A stretch of DNA of 22,017 nt, from the NCBI GenBank assembly GCA_964361075.1, contig CAYHZL010000036.1, positions 1 through 22,017 on the forward strand, given 5' to 3'. The notes under the pieces are model-generated. The model was given only the letters and a program-made list of their open reading frames with translations. It searched no databases and was not told the DNA's origin. The stretch is from CAYHZL01 sp964361075. Lineage in GTDB: Bacteria; Bacteroidota; Ignavibacteria; UBA10030; UBA8401. Made by a program: the position numbers and the translations under genes. Positions 8,810 to 15,823 of this stretch are shown here, piece after piece; position 1 is the first letter of the stretch, and each line of letters begins with the position of its first letter.

Positions 8810-10105
8810 TTATTGAATGACATCGCCGTAAAGATCGTATTCAACCGCATCATTAATTTTTACTGAAACAAATTCACCAATATGCAATTCGTGCGAAGAA
8901 GTAATAAAAATTTCATTATCAATTTCCGGCGCATCCCATTCCGTGCGACCGATGAAATGTCCTTCTTCTTTCCGTTCAACAACGGCGCGTACTGTTTTGC
9001 CGATTCGTTCTTCATTGCGTTGCAGTGAAATCTCTCTCTGCACTTCCATAATGTACTCTTTTCGTCGCTCTTTTTCTTCTGCCGGAATCGGATCGCCGAG
9101 CTCGAATGCAAACGTATCGTCTTCTTGAGAGTACGTAAAAACTCCGAGTCTGTCAAACTGTGCATCTTTCACAAACTGCACAAGTTCTTCAAAATCTTTT
9201 TCCGTTTCATTCGGATAGCCGGTAATCAATGTGGTACGCAATGCAATATCAGGAACTGCATTTCGAATTTGCAAAATTAACTCTTCCGTTGCGCGCCGCG
9301 TAATGCCGCGCCGCATGGATTTCAAAACATTATCTGCCGCATGTTGAATCGGCATATCTAAGTAGCGACAAATATTCGGATGGTCTGCCATCACACTCAA
9401 CACATCCAAAGGAAATTTTGACGGAAACGCGTACATCAATCGGATCCATTCAAATTCTTTAATTGAAGAAAGTGATGTTAGCAATGACGCCAACTTTCGT
9501 TCGCCGTACAAATCCAAACCGTAATACGTTGTATCCTGTCCGATCACGATCAACTCTTTCACGCCTTTGTGAACCAAGCGCATCGTTTCATCCATAATCT
9601 GTTCGACAGATTTTGATTGATGTTTGCCGCGCATCAGCGGGATGGCACAGAACGAACATGGATTGTCACACCCTTCAGAAATTTTGAGATAGGAAAAATG
9701 ATGCGGCGTTGAAATGGCGCGCTCGCCAAGAAGATCGAATTTATATTCCGCGCCGAGCGCGCGTAAAATATTTGGCAACTCATGCGCGCCAAAATAATCA
9801 TCAACCTCCGGAATTTCTTTTGCCAAATCTTTTTTGTAACGCTCTACAAGGCAACCCATCACAAACACTTTGCTCAAGTTGCCGTCGTTCTTGCGCTGCA
9901 CGGTTTCTAAAATTGTATCCACGGATTGTTTCTTCGCCGCATCAATAAATCCGCATGTGTTGATGATGGCAATATCGGCTTCGCTGATTTCTTCGGTCAG
10001 TGTAAAATCGTTGCCGAGCAATTGGCTATACAACGCTTCAGAATCAACGGTGTTCTTTGCACAGCCAAGTGTGAGAATGTGTATTTTTTCGGAATGAGTT
10101 TTCAA
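8810..10105 (-). CDS. rimO: Ribosomal protein uS12 methylthiotransferase RimO
   Basis: A 431-aa radical-SAM methylthiotransferase that thiomethylates the conserved Asp of ribosomal protein S12. The UPF0004 domain has three cluster cysteines: C15 in LGCAKNTVDSEAL, C51 in NTCGF and C85 in VMGCLVERY. The radical-SAM CxxxCxxC is SEGCDNPCSFCAIPLMRGK (C146, C150, C153). A TRAM domain ends the protein. LGCAKNTVDSE and the SFCAIPxxRG pattern separate it from MiaB. The start is TTG at 10105; an in-frame stop lies only four codons upstream and no ATG is available before the first motif, so TTG is almost forced. It heads a tightly packed string of six genes running down to yraN. Confidence 0.94.
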   Translation of the reverse strand: MKTHSEKIHILTLGCAKNTVDSEALYSQLLGNDFTLTEEISEADIAIINTCGFIDAAKKQSVDTILETVQRKNDGNLSKVFVMGCLVERYKKDLAKEIPEVDDYFGAHELPNILRALGAEYKFDLLGERAISTPHHFSYLKISEGCDNPCSFCAIPLMRGKHQSKSVEQIMDETMRLVHKGVKELIVIGQDTTYYGLDLYGERKLASLLTSLSSIKEFEWIRLMYAFPSKFPLDVLSVMADHPNICRYLDMPIQHAADNVLKSMRRGITRRATEELILQIRNAVPDIALRTTLITGYPNETEKDFEELVQFVKDAQFDRLGVFTYSQEDDTFAFELGDPIPAEEKERRKEYIMEVQREISLQRNEERIGKTVRAVVERKEEGHFIGRTEWDAPEIDNEIFITSSHELHIGEFVSVKINDAVEYDLYGDVIQ

Positions 10106-10225
10106 AAGGAAATATTAGAATTTAGATTTAGCAATTGAAATAAAGATTTTTTCATTTTTAATTTACCACGAAATAAATTTTTTAAACTTCTGTAATAGTT
10201 TAAGTTTTGTTTGCGTAAGAGGCAT

Positions 10226-10981
10226 TTATTTAACAATGGTAATTGTTTTTAATTCATTTATAAATATTTTTTCATCAAAATTATTTTGATTATCTATCCA
10301 TTTTAATTTTTTATTTTGGATCCCGTCTAAAAGGATACAAATCACATCAATTATATCCAAAGGAACTATATTGGTTTTTTTACAAAGACTTATAGCATCA
10401 TTTGAAAAAAAATAACTTGTAATAAAAAAAACATTGACAGGTGTAAATGTGCCAATTACAAATTTTGAATATTTATTTGAAACACTAAATTCCTTTCTTG
10501 AAAAGAGAAGAACCGATCCAGAAAGCTCCCGAATATCCTTTATGGTTATTTCATCATTTGAAAAATGTTTGCTTTGACCAACAATATATTCGTTATAATC
10601 AATATTCAACAATGAGAAATCCCTGAATGCTATAAAATCAATCCCTTCATCTTTTGATTGTTGGGTCGCATAATATTCTTTGTCAAAGCCCAAGCAACTA
10701 CAAATTTTGGCAGATAATTTTTCAAAATTGTTTGCGTTTATTTTTCTTATGGATTTACTGACAGAAGTAATAATAGGTGAAGTTTTAGTAAAAATTCCAT
10801 TTTTTTCATCGCACTTAAAGTATCTATTATTAAATTTATCTTCATATTCAGCAAAGAATGAAAAAATATCAATGATATCTTTATCTTCTCTTACTAATTT
10901 GTCATAATCGTATAAAGAGATTTGATCGGCTGGATTCTCTAATAGTTGTAATGCAAGATTTCTTTGATCACCGATCTTCAT
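10226..10981 (-). CDS. Mrr-like restriction endonuclease domain protein
   Basis: A 251-aa protein. Residues about 75-180 fit the Mrr-type PD-(D/E)xK nuclease fold: INANNFEKLSAKICSCLGFD (helix with E87), then SKDEGIDFIAF with candidate D115, then EYIVGQSKHF giving Q136-S-K138 (the QxK variant typical of Mrr_cat), then TIKDIRELSGSV. The N-terminal 75 residues have no recognisable domain and could be a recognition or coupling part. Its ATG overlaps the ParB-like stop by 4 bp (ATGA). As last gene of a cassette that begins with a DNA methyltransferase it would be the cutting partner. Residual doubt concerns which DNA it cuts: it could also target modified DNA, as E. coli Mrr does. Confidence 0.78.
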   Translation of the reverse strand: MKIGDQRNLALQLLENPADQISLYDYDKLVREDKDIIDIFSFFAEYEDKFNNRYFKCDEKNGIFTKTSPIITSVSKSIRKINANNFEKLSAKICSCLGFDKEYYATQQSKDEGIDFIAFRDFSLLNIDYNEYIVGQSKHFSNDEITIKDIRELSGSVLLFSRKEFSVSNKYSKFVIGTFTPVNVFFITSYFFSNDAISLCKKTNIVPLDIIDVICILLDGIQNKKLKWIDNQNNFDEKIFINELKTITIVK

Positions 10982-12066
10982 TTTAAATTACTTTTAGAAA
11001 GAAAATTTTCAATAACTTTTTTTATGTTTTGCATAGATTTTCGGTCATTAGTTGTAAAACTTAAAATATTGCCAATTGGAATGTTTCGTAACATCTTTTC
11101 TACATTTTTAATTATTTTGGAAAATTGAGCCTGTGTATATGCAAAGTTTTGATTTAGTGCTTCATCAAAATTTCTGGATTGCTCCATAAATTGAAGTGCT
11201 TCATCGTCTTCAATTATATTTTCAAGATCTCTCACCTGTTTATGACTTACAATTATTGGCTCTTTGGGCTGTTGTTCATTATCATCTTCCTCAAATTCTG
11301 TTTGAGGTGTTATCCAAGAAAAAAATCTTTTTTTATTTTCAATGTTCTTGAATACTAATGCTGTCTCATCCCATCCTACCCATTTTTTAAGTTTTGGTTT
11401 TGTGGTTAATTCAATAAACATTTGTAATTTTTGATAAGGATCAAAATTTTCTCCATAATTTTCTGAATTTATTTCATCCAAAAAATTTTGAATGGCGTGA
11501 TAACCTTTTATCTGTTGTTCAACAGAACTTTTAGATATTCCAATTTTTTTAGCAATGTCTGTTTCACTCTCACCACTATTCTTTAATTCATTTACAAGTT
11601 TTGCTTGATTGTAAAAATCCCATTTTTTATTTCCACTAACATGCTTTAATCCCATTAAAATTAAATAATCTTTTTCGTCAGCATATTTATATAAAACTAC
11701 ATCAACTCCTTTATCCAAAACATTATCTTGCAGTTTTCCAATTTCATATCCTTTATTTTTTTGTTCATATAATGCTTTAAGAGCAGCAACTCTTCTGTTT
11801 CCCTCTATTACGATATAATTATTTGTATTCAGGTATTTCCTGACTAATATATTATCAACCTTTAAAAATCCATTAGATTTAATACTTTCAATTAAATCAT
11901 TTATCTTAAAATTATTTTCACCAACTATGAAATTAGATGTCCTTTTTTGAATAATTGGTTTGATGATATCTTTTTCAGATACTTGTCTCCAGTTAGGATT
12001 ACTTCTTAGTCGATAGTTATTAGGATCAAGAAAAAGTTTCTCTAGTTTTATTATTATTGATTTCAT
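10978..12066 (-). CDS. ParB/Srx-fold protein with internal helix-turn-helix
   Basis: A 362-aa protein. Residues about 5-105 resemble the ParB/sulfiredoxin N-terminal nuclease/nucleotide-binding fold. It starts KLEKLFLDPNNYRL, has NDLIESIKSNGFLKVDNILV, and the signature YIVIEGNRRVAALKAL (EGNRR at 88-92), which corresponds to the G(E/D/N)RR nucleotide-binding box of ParB relatives. A KorB/ParB-like HTH follows at about 161-188 (GESETDIAKKIGISKSSVEQ). The acidic and Lys-rich C-terminal part is unknown. It starts 3 bp after the methyltransferase stop, with AAAGGAAAG inside that gene's last codons as ribosome site, and overlaps the Mrr-like gene. Such proteins could be CTP/ATP-dependent clamps or nickases; no partition ATPase (ParA) accompanies it, so a segregation role is unlikely. 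Confidence 0.8.
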   Translation of the reverse strand: MKSIIIKLEKLFLDPNNYRLRSNPNWRQVSEKDIIKPIIQKRTSNFIVGENNFKINDLIESIKSNGFLKVDNILVRKYLNTNNYIVIEGNRRVAALKALYEQKNKGYEIGKLQDNVLDKGVDVVLYKYADEKDYLILMGLKHVSGNKKWDFYNQAKLVNELKNSGESETDIAKKIGISKSSVEQQIKGYHAIQNFLDEINSENYGENFDPYQKLQMFIELTTKPKLKKWVGWDETALVFKNIENKKRFFSWITPQTEFEEDDNEQQPKEPIIVSHKQVRDLENIIEDDEALQFMEQSRNFDEALNQNFAYTQAQFSKIIKNVEKMLRNIPIGNILSFTTNDRKSMQNIKKVIENFLSKSNLK

Positions 12067-12069
12067 TTT

Positions 12070-13650
12070 TTACTTTCCTTTCAAATGGAATATAATTTCT
12101 GAATACGCCCCTTTATCTTTCTCTGTTCTATTCAAAACCGGACGTTTGAATTGATTAACAATTTTCATTCCCGCATTTGCAGCAATTTCGGGATACATAT
12201 TGTACTTATCGTTTGCAACCAGAAAAACATCATAATCTTTTACAAAGAATTGCTTGCAGTTGTTCAACACATCGGAAATACCTTTGATATAACTCTGCTT
12301 TGCTTCTTTTCCTTGTCCATTATATAATCTACCAATTTCCAATTCATCCTGTCTCTTAAAACCGAAAAGATTGTAAGCATAAGCGTGTTGTTCGTGGTAG
12401 TCGATAAGTCCCACGTACGGCGGACTTGAAAAAATTCCATTAATTTTTTGTTTGCCAACTAATTTTGCTAAATCGGTATTTCTCTTTTCAAGTTCTTCGA
12501 CAATATTAATTTTTCTACTATCGCCTACTAAACATTGCTGAAATGTTTCGGTTCGAAGTTTCCCAAACTCAATCAACCGTTTCAATGTGTCTTTTGTATA
12601 TGTTTCCCACCACTTCAAAATTGAAAATAACGGTTTACAAATTTTTCCATGTTTCGAACAATAGTATGTTGTTGTGATAGGATCAAGCAATGTAGCCAAG
12701 TCCGCGTGCATGGTTGCACGACACGACCGAATAGTTCGGCTTAAAATAATGCTAATAATTTTTTTAGTTTCTGATTTTTTAATTTTTTTGATTTCGCCAA
12801 ACACAAAATCTATTTCGTTTCTCACATGCTGGGAATACCATTTGTCCAAAAACGAATCTTCTTTATCTTGGCGAAGTTTAATATTGTATTGTGTAACAAG
12901 TTTTTTATAAACGGGTAAAAATAATTTTTCTTTCTCTAAGGCGTATTTGAATTCATCTATTTCTTTACGTTGAACTTGATATTTATATTCAGGCACTGGG
13001 AAATATTCGTTATTAAATTTGGAGAGTGTCCGTAAAAGTTTTTCTTCAAACTCTATTGTGTGTGAGTTTAAAAGAAATTCTTTTAATGCTTTAGAAATTT
13101 TTTGTATTTCTTTTTGCACATCAACCAGATCAAACTTGGTAACTTTGCAATTGCTTATCAGTGTATTAAACGCAGAAACATCTATTCCAACCGCATGCAT
13201 TCCCAATTCATTTGCTTGCACTAATGTTGTTCCGCTTCCGCAAAACGGATCAAGAACAATGTCGCCTTTTTTGAAATAGGTTTGTTTCTTGAAATTATCT
13301 GTATGACCATCGAGAAAATATTCGACTAATTGAGGAATGAATTTCCCTTTGTACGGATGCAGGCGATGGACATGTTTTGTTGTCTCAGCTTCTTTGTATT
13401 GATCAAACGACAACGCCCAATTCAAATCTTCGCCGAGCTGATCTTTCCAAGATACTTCACGCTTACCATTATAGGATTTGTAATATTCAATAAGCTCTTT
13501 TTTTGAGACCTGCGTACCACCGTTCTCACCGATTTTTCGCACACGTCCGTACTGAATCAAATATGAAATATTTGACGGCGTTACATTTTTACCTATATGT
13601 TCAGAAGCCCACGTGCTGGCTTCTTTGATTGTAAGAAATTGGTCAGACAT
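12070..13650 (-). CDS. DNA methyltransferase (probable N4-cytosine) with N-terminal HTH
   Basis: A 526-aa SAM-dependent DNA methyltransferase. Residues 1-60 form an excisionase/MerR-like winged HTH (LTIKEASTWASEHIG, then NISYLIQYGRVRKI and QVSKKELIEYY). HRLHPYKGKFIPQLVEYFL (about 95-113) precedes SAM motif I, VLDPFCGSGTTLVQANELG (132-150), followed by GIDVSAFNTL. The catalytic motif IV is FSSPPYVGLIDY, with SSPPY at 398-402. The order motif I, long insert, motif IV is alpha-like. SPPY-type motifs are typical of N4-cytosine enzymes, but N6-adenine is possible. The insert of about 250 residues is presumably the target-recognition region. It is 6 bp downstream of a 70-aa ORF and 3 bp upstream of the ParB-like gene. 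The HTH may bind its own promoter (inference). Confidence 0.88.
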   Translation of the reverse strand: MSDQFLTIKEASTWASEHIGKNVTPSNISYLIQYGRVRKIGENGGTQVSKKELIEYYKSYNGKREVSWKDQLGEDLNWALSFDQYKEAETTKHVHRLHPYKGKFIPQLVEYFLDGHTDNFKKQTYFKKGDIVLDPFCGSGTTLVQANELGMHAVGIDVSAFNTLISNCKVTKFDLVDVQKEIQKISKALKEFLLNSHTIEFEEKLLRTLSKFNNEYFPVPEYKYQVQRKEIDEFKYALEKEKLFLPVYKKLVTQYNIKLRQDKEDSFLDKWYSQHVRNEIDFVFGEIKKIKKSETKKIISIILSRTIRSCRATMHADLATLLDPITTTYYCSKHGKICKPLFSILKWWETYTKDTLKRLIEFGKLRTETFQQCLVGDSRKINIVEELEKRNTDLAKLVGKQKINGIFSSPPYVGLIDYHEQHAYAYNLFGFKRQDELEIGRLYNGQGKEAKQSYIKGISDVLNNCKQFFVKDYDVFLVANDKYNMYPEIAANAGMKIVNQFKRPVLNRTEKDKGAYSEIIFHLKGK

Positions 13651-13656
13651 AATTCT

Positions 13657-13869
13657 TTAATGTATTTGTTTAATATGTTTCATTCGTACCAGCCAATCAC
13701 CTTCCCACCAACTCAAATCTTCGTAATTCGTTATTCTTAAGTGAGTAAGATTTCTCTGTTTTGCAAACTTCTTTATTGCATCAATTTTCGTAGAAGCCTT
13801 AATTATTTCACTTCCATATTCACTAGTTTCGTAATAATAATATTTACATTCAATTTCATAACTATTCAT
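13657..13869 (-). CDS. Small unknown protein heading the methyltransferase cassette
   Basis: A 70-aa ORF beginning MNSYEIECKYYYYETSEYGS and ending in a Lys/His-rich tail. I do not recognise a family. Its composition (Tyr-, Lys- and Glu-rich, with a predicted beta start, a central Lys-rich helix KIDAIKKFAKQRN and a WWEGDW turn) suggests a small soluble fold. AAAGGATGAG precedes the ATG at a good distance, and the stop is 6 bp before the methyltransferase ATG, so it is probably translated and cotranscribed. It could be a regulator or inhibitor of the cassette, but nothing in the sequence proves that. Confidence 0.6.
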   Translation of the reverse strand: MNSYEIECKYYYYETSEYGSEIIKASTKIDAIKKFAKQRNLTHLRITNYEDLSWWEGDWLVRMKHIKQIH

Positions 13870-13880
13870 AACTCATCCTT

Positions 13881-13910
13881 TGCCGCTGTACGGCATGGCG
13901 CTCCGCGCCA
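13881..13910. repeat. Two adjacent 15-nt hairpins
   Basis: TGCCGCTGTACGGCA (13881-13895; 5-bp stem) is followed immediately by TGGCGCTCCGCGCCA (13896-13910; perfect 6-bp stem, 3-nt loop). The pair sits 11 bp upstream of the start of the 70-aa ORF, within its probable leader, where it could affect translation or stability of the cassette mRNA. Confidence 0.6.
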
Positions 13911-14011
13911 CATCCTTTCTTTACGATACCATTACAAAATTGGAAACACAAAATTTATTATGAAGTACCAACACAATCTATCAGTCTTTCAAACTATAAT
14001 CAAGCCGCGCA

Positions 14012-14110
14012 TTACATCCGCGCAAACTTCACAAGCGGCAGAATATTTCCTGCATCAGCTTCTTTGATCGCGACAAGATATTCTTTTCGCGGATCGTCGT
14101 GCGCTGTCAA
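14012..14110 (-). pseudogene. C-terminal remnant of a Fic / mobile mystery protein B-type gene
   Basis: Thirty-two codons and a stop on the minus strand include HDDPRKEYLVAIKEAD followed by AGNILPLVKFARM. This resembles the last residues of Fic-domain proteins of the mobile mystery protein B type (R-x-Y-I-x-A-L-x-x-A-D-x-G-x-x-x-P-L-x-x-F-A-R). Upstream the frame meets a stop within about five codons and the Fic motif HPFxxGNGR is absent, so only debris remains. Assignment is by memory of the family and short, hence moderate confidence. Confidence 0.45.
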
Positions 14111-14268
14111 GTGTGTACTGTGCTATGTATGGATGGATGGAAACGATTCTGTCAGTTTCATAGAATGAAAGTTTGCATCACAATCTGCCGAGCAGCTTCG
14201 TGCGCATTATTCTCGATCATTTTTTCTAAAGAATATTCGTAACTACTCACTCCAAAAAAATATGCCAC

Positions 14269-14369
14269 ATTCGCCGCGGCGAATCACAGATTTTTAGCGA
14301 TAAGTATTTTTTCAGCCTGAGGCTGATCCGTCTTTGGCGGAAAAGTTTAATCTGTGAATCTGTGGCGAC
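14269..14369. repeat. Palindrome plus paired hairpins in a larger imperfect stem
   Basis: The 16-bp palindrome ATTCGCCGCGGCGAAT (14269-14284) is followed by AATCACAGATT. Next come two adjacent 15-nt hairpins, TCAGCCTGAGGCTGA (14312-14326; perfect 6-3-6) and TCCGTCTTTGGCGGA (14327-14341; 6-3-6 with one G-T wobble). Then AATCTGTGAAT pairs with the earlier AATCACAGATT (10 of 11). The same palindrome core recurs at the right edge of the window. There is no coding sequence. This resembles REP/BIME-like or other dispersed intergenic repeats. Confidence 0.6.
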
Positions 14370-14405
14370 AGTTTTTAAAGGAATATCATTTTATACATTT
14401 ATTAC

Positions 14406-14449
14406 GCTGAGTAGCGCGTTCAGTGCGCCTGCGGCGTATTTTTTTCAAA
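14406..14449 (+). repeat. 44-bp repeat, copy 1 (matches 21940-21983)
   Basis: The first 33 bp are identical to 21940-21972, then one mismatch, then ten identical bases. It folds as two adjacent hairpins: CTGAGTAGCGCGTTCAG (14407-14423) and TGCGCCTGCGGCGTA (14424-14438), followed by a T-run on the plus strand. Both copies are in the same orientation and bracket the nos cluster. Confidence 0.8.
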
Positions 14450-14538
14450 GCCTTCGAACAGCTTTGATCCAACCACCATGTGGAGTTACTACACCTTCGA
14501 TTAGAACAAGTCTCTATTGGAATAATTGACATTCAAAA

Positions 14539-15369
14539 TCAGATATCTTGCTTATTTAATATCCGAAGAGAAAGTAGAACAGGAAAGACTATCCACAGCA
14601 GCAATGAGAACACTAATAAGAGAACACTCATCCCGCTTCCGCCGAGGAAACGAAGCAGTGCCGCGCCGGCTGCACCAAAGATAGAAATATTATCGAGAAT
14701 AATCAGCGAGGCAACACGTACCATATCTACCGGATTGCCGAAGAGTGAAAGGAAAAGAATATAATTTGCAGTTTGACCTTTGAAGAACAACGAAACGCCA
14801 AGTATGATGAGATCATAAAATAACACAAAGAAAAACCATGCGAATAATGAAATGCCGAACGATTTCGATTTTCGTTTGTTCGCAATTGACACCACGACAG
14901 CGACAACAAGGAAGACAAGCGCAAGTAACAACGAGAGCATTACAAAAATAAAATATTGCACTACACCTTCCGCTCCGGTTACAGAAAAAATAATTCCACC
15001 CGCAACGATAAATCCTAACAGCATTGAAAGCGAAAGAGAAAAAAATAATCCGAGCAATTTTCCCACAAGCACTTCACTGCGAAAGATGGGTTGAGAAAAC
15101 AGGAGTTCGGTTGTTCCTTTGTCGCCGGTAAAACTGAGCGTCCCCATAATCAGTGCAACAAGCGGAACAATGTACAACACCAAATTTAAAATACTTGCAG
15201 ATGTGCGCGTAAAGTTTTGCATTCCAGAAAAACCTTCTGCCATAATACCGATGTACGAAATGCTGACAACCAACACTCCGAACACAACCGCAAAAATAAT
15301 CGTCCACTTGTTGCGAATGTTCACCAGCAATTCTTGACGTGCAATGCGAGTAATCAGTAAAAAATTCAC
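14539..15369 (-). CDS. nosY: NosY, ABC-2 permease for nitrous oxide reductase maturation
   Basis: A 276-aa protein when started at the GTG at 15369, exactly the usual NosY length. It begins MNFLLITRIARQELLVNIRN, then about six membrane segments, with MGTLSFTGDKGTTELLFSQP and VLVGKLLGLF typical of the ABC-2 NosY family, and a C-terminal pair of helices. NosY forms the inner-membrane part of the NosDFY transporter that matures the CuZ centre of NosZ. The frame stays open to 15423, but that would overlap nosL by 47 bp. The GTG is preceded by AGGA overlapping the nosL stop (TAG), 7 bp away, which decides the start. It is the last gene of the cluster; I see no strong terminator after it. Confidence 0.9.
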   Translation of the reverse strand: MNFLLITRIARQELLVNIRNKWTIIFAVVFGVLVVSISYIGIMAEGFSGMQNFTRTSASILNLVLYIVPLVALIMGTLSFTGDKGTTELLFSQPIFRSEVLVGKLLGLFFSLSLSMLLGFIVAGGIIFSVTGAEGVVQYFIFVMLSLLLALVFLVVAVVVSIANKRKSKSFGISLFAWFFFVLFYDLIILGVSLFFKGQTANYILFLSLFGNPVDMVRVASLIILDNISIFGAAGAALLRFLGGSGMSVLLLVFSLLLWIVFPVLLSLRILNKQDI

Positions 15370-15376
15370 AGTAGTC

Positions 15377-15823
15377 CTAGTTATTTTTTGGAGAACAACA
15401 TGCATCGCGTTCCATCGCAGCAAGTTTTGGCGGATATTGTTCCATCAATTGTTTTGCCCGCTGTGCATTTGCCACTGCCACTTGTCCCGAACCCATCGGT
15501 GTTTCGATTCCTGTTTGTATGATGATGCTTTTACCAAACGGAATCCATTGCTTTGTATCGTAATCTTTCACAAAAATTGCTGCGTAGGTTGCTACGTTAT
15601 TCTTCTTCCGATAATTTTCAAAACATTTCAAGTCATCAAACTTTAACGCTTCGCCATCTTTTGTAATAATCTCCGATGCAAACGATGCATTCGATACCGC
15701 CATTCTGCAGCTTGCGCACTGGTCTTCAGAAAAAAGTTCGACGGGTTCTATTTTTTTAGGACCGCATGAAATAATAAAAAGAGAAAGTAACAACGAATAA
15801 AAAATAATATTAGTCCGTTTCAT
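15377..15823 (-). CDS. nosL: NosL, copper-binding lipoprotein
   Basis: About 148 aa starting at MKRTNIIFYSLLLSLFIISC, a lipoprotein signal with lipidated C20. The Cu(I) site QCASCRM follows at once (C36, C39, M41), then FASEIITKDGEALKFDDLKC, FVKDYDTKQWIPF and PMGSGQVAVAN, the NosL pattern. NosL delivers copper to apo-NosZ in the periplasm. The start is placed at the ATG at 15823 because GGGAG lies 8 bp upstream and the lipobox then falls at the normal distance; the frame could open 18 bp earlier. It overlaps nosF by 14 bp. An extra C-terminal DACC motif is present; whether it binds metal is unknown. Confidence 0.92.
   Translation of the reverse strand: MKRTNIIFYSLLLSLFIISCGPKKIEPVELFSEDQCASCRMAVSNASFASEIITKDGEALKFDDLKCFENYRKKNNVATYAAIFVKDYDTKQWIPFGKSIIIQTGIETPMGSGQVAVANAQRAKQLMEQYPPKLAAMERDACCSPKNN

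Larger units (their letters stand above)
13870..14538. other. 669-bp stretch without an intact gene: hairpin repeats and gene debris
   Basis: No open reading frame here has a recognisable start and domain. It holds three adjacent-hairpin pairs (13881-13910, 14312-14341, 14407-14438), a GC palindrome (14269-14284), and a Fic-like C-terminal remnant (14012-14110). There is also an unidentified 41-codon in-frame piece on the minus strand (14158-14283; it includes YSLEKMIENNAHEAARQIV). It separates the methyltransferase cassette from the nos cluster and looks like a site of repeated insertion and decay. Confidence 0.6.

Noticed and set aside
10978..12066. Chromosome or plasmid partition ParB
   Set aside because: There is no ParA-type ATPase or parS-like repeats nearby, and the gene is coupled to a methyltransferase and nuclease.
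14158..14283. 41-codon minus-strand piece including YSLEKMIENNAHEAARQIV
   Set aside because: It has no start codon with a ribosome site at its open end and I do not recognise the family; treated as possible debris only.
13870..14538. CRISPR array
   Set aside because: The repeats are hairpin pairs with differing sequence and no regular spacer-repeat period.
15370..15423. 18-residue N-terminal extension of NosY
   Set aside because: It would overlap nosL by 47 bp; the GTG at 15369 has an AGGA site and gives the standard 276 aa.
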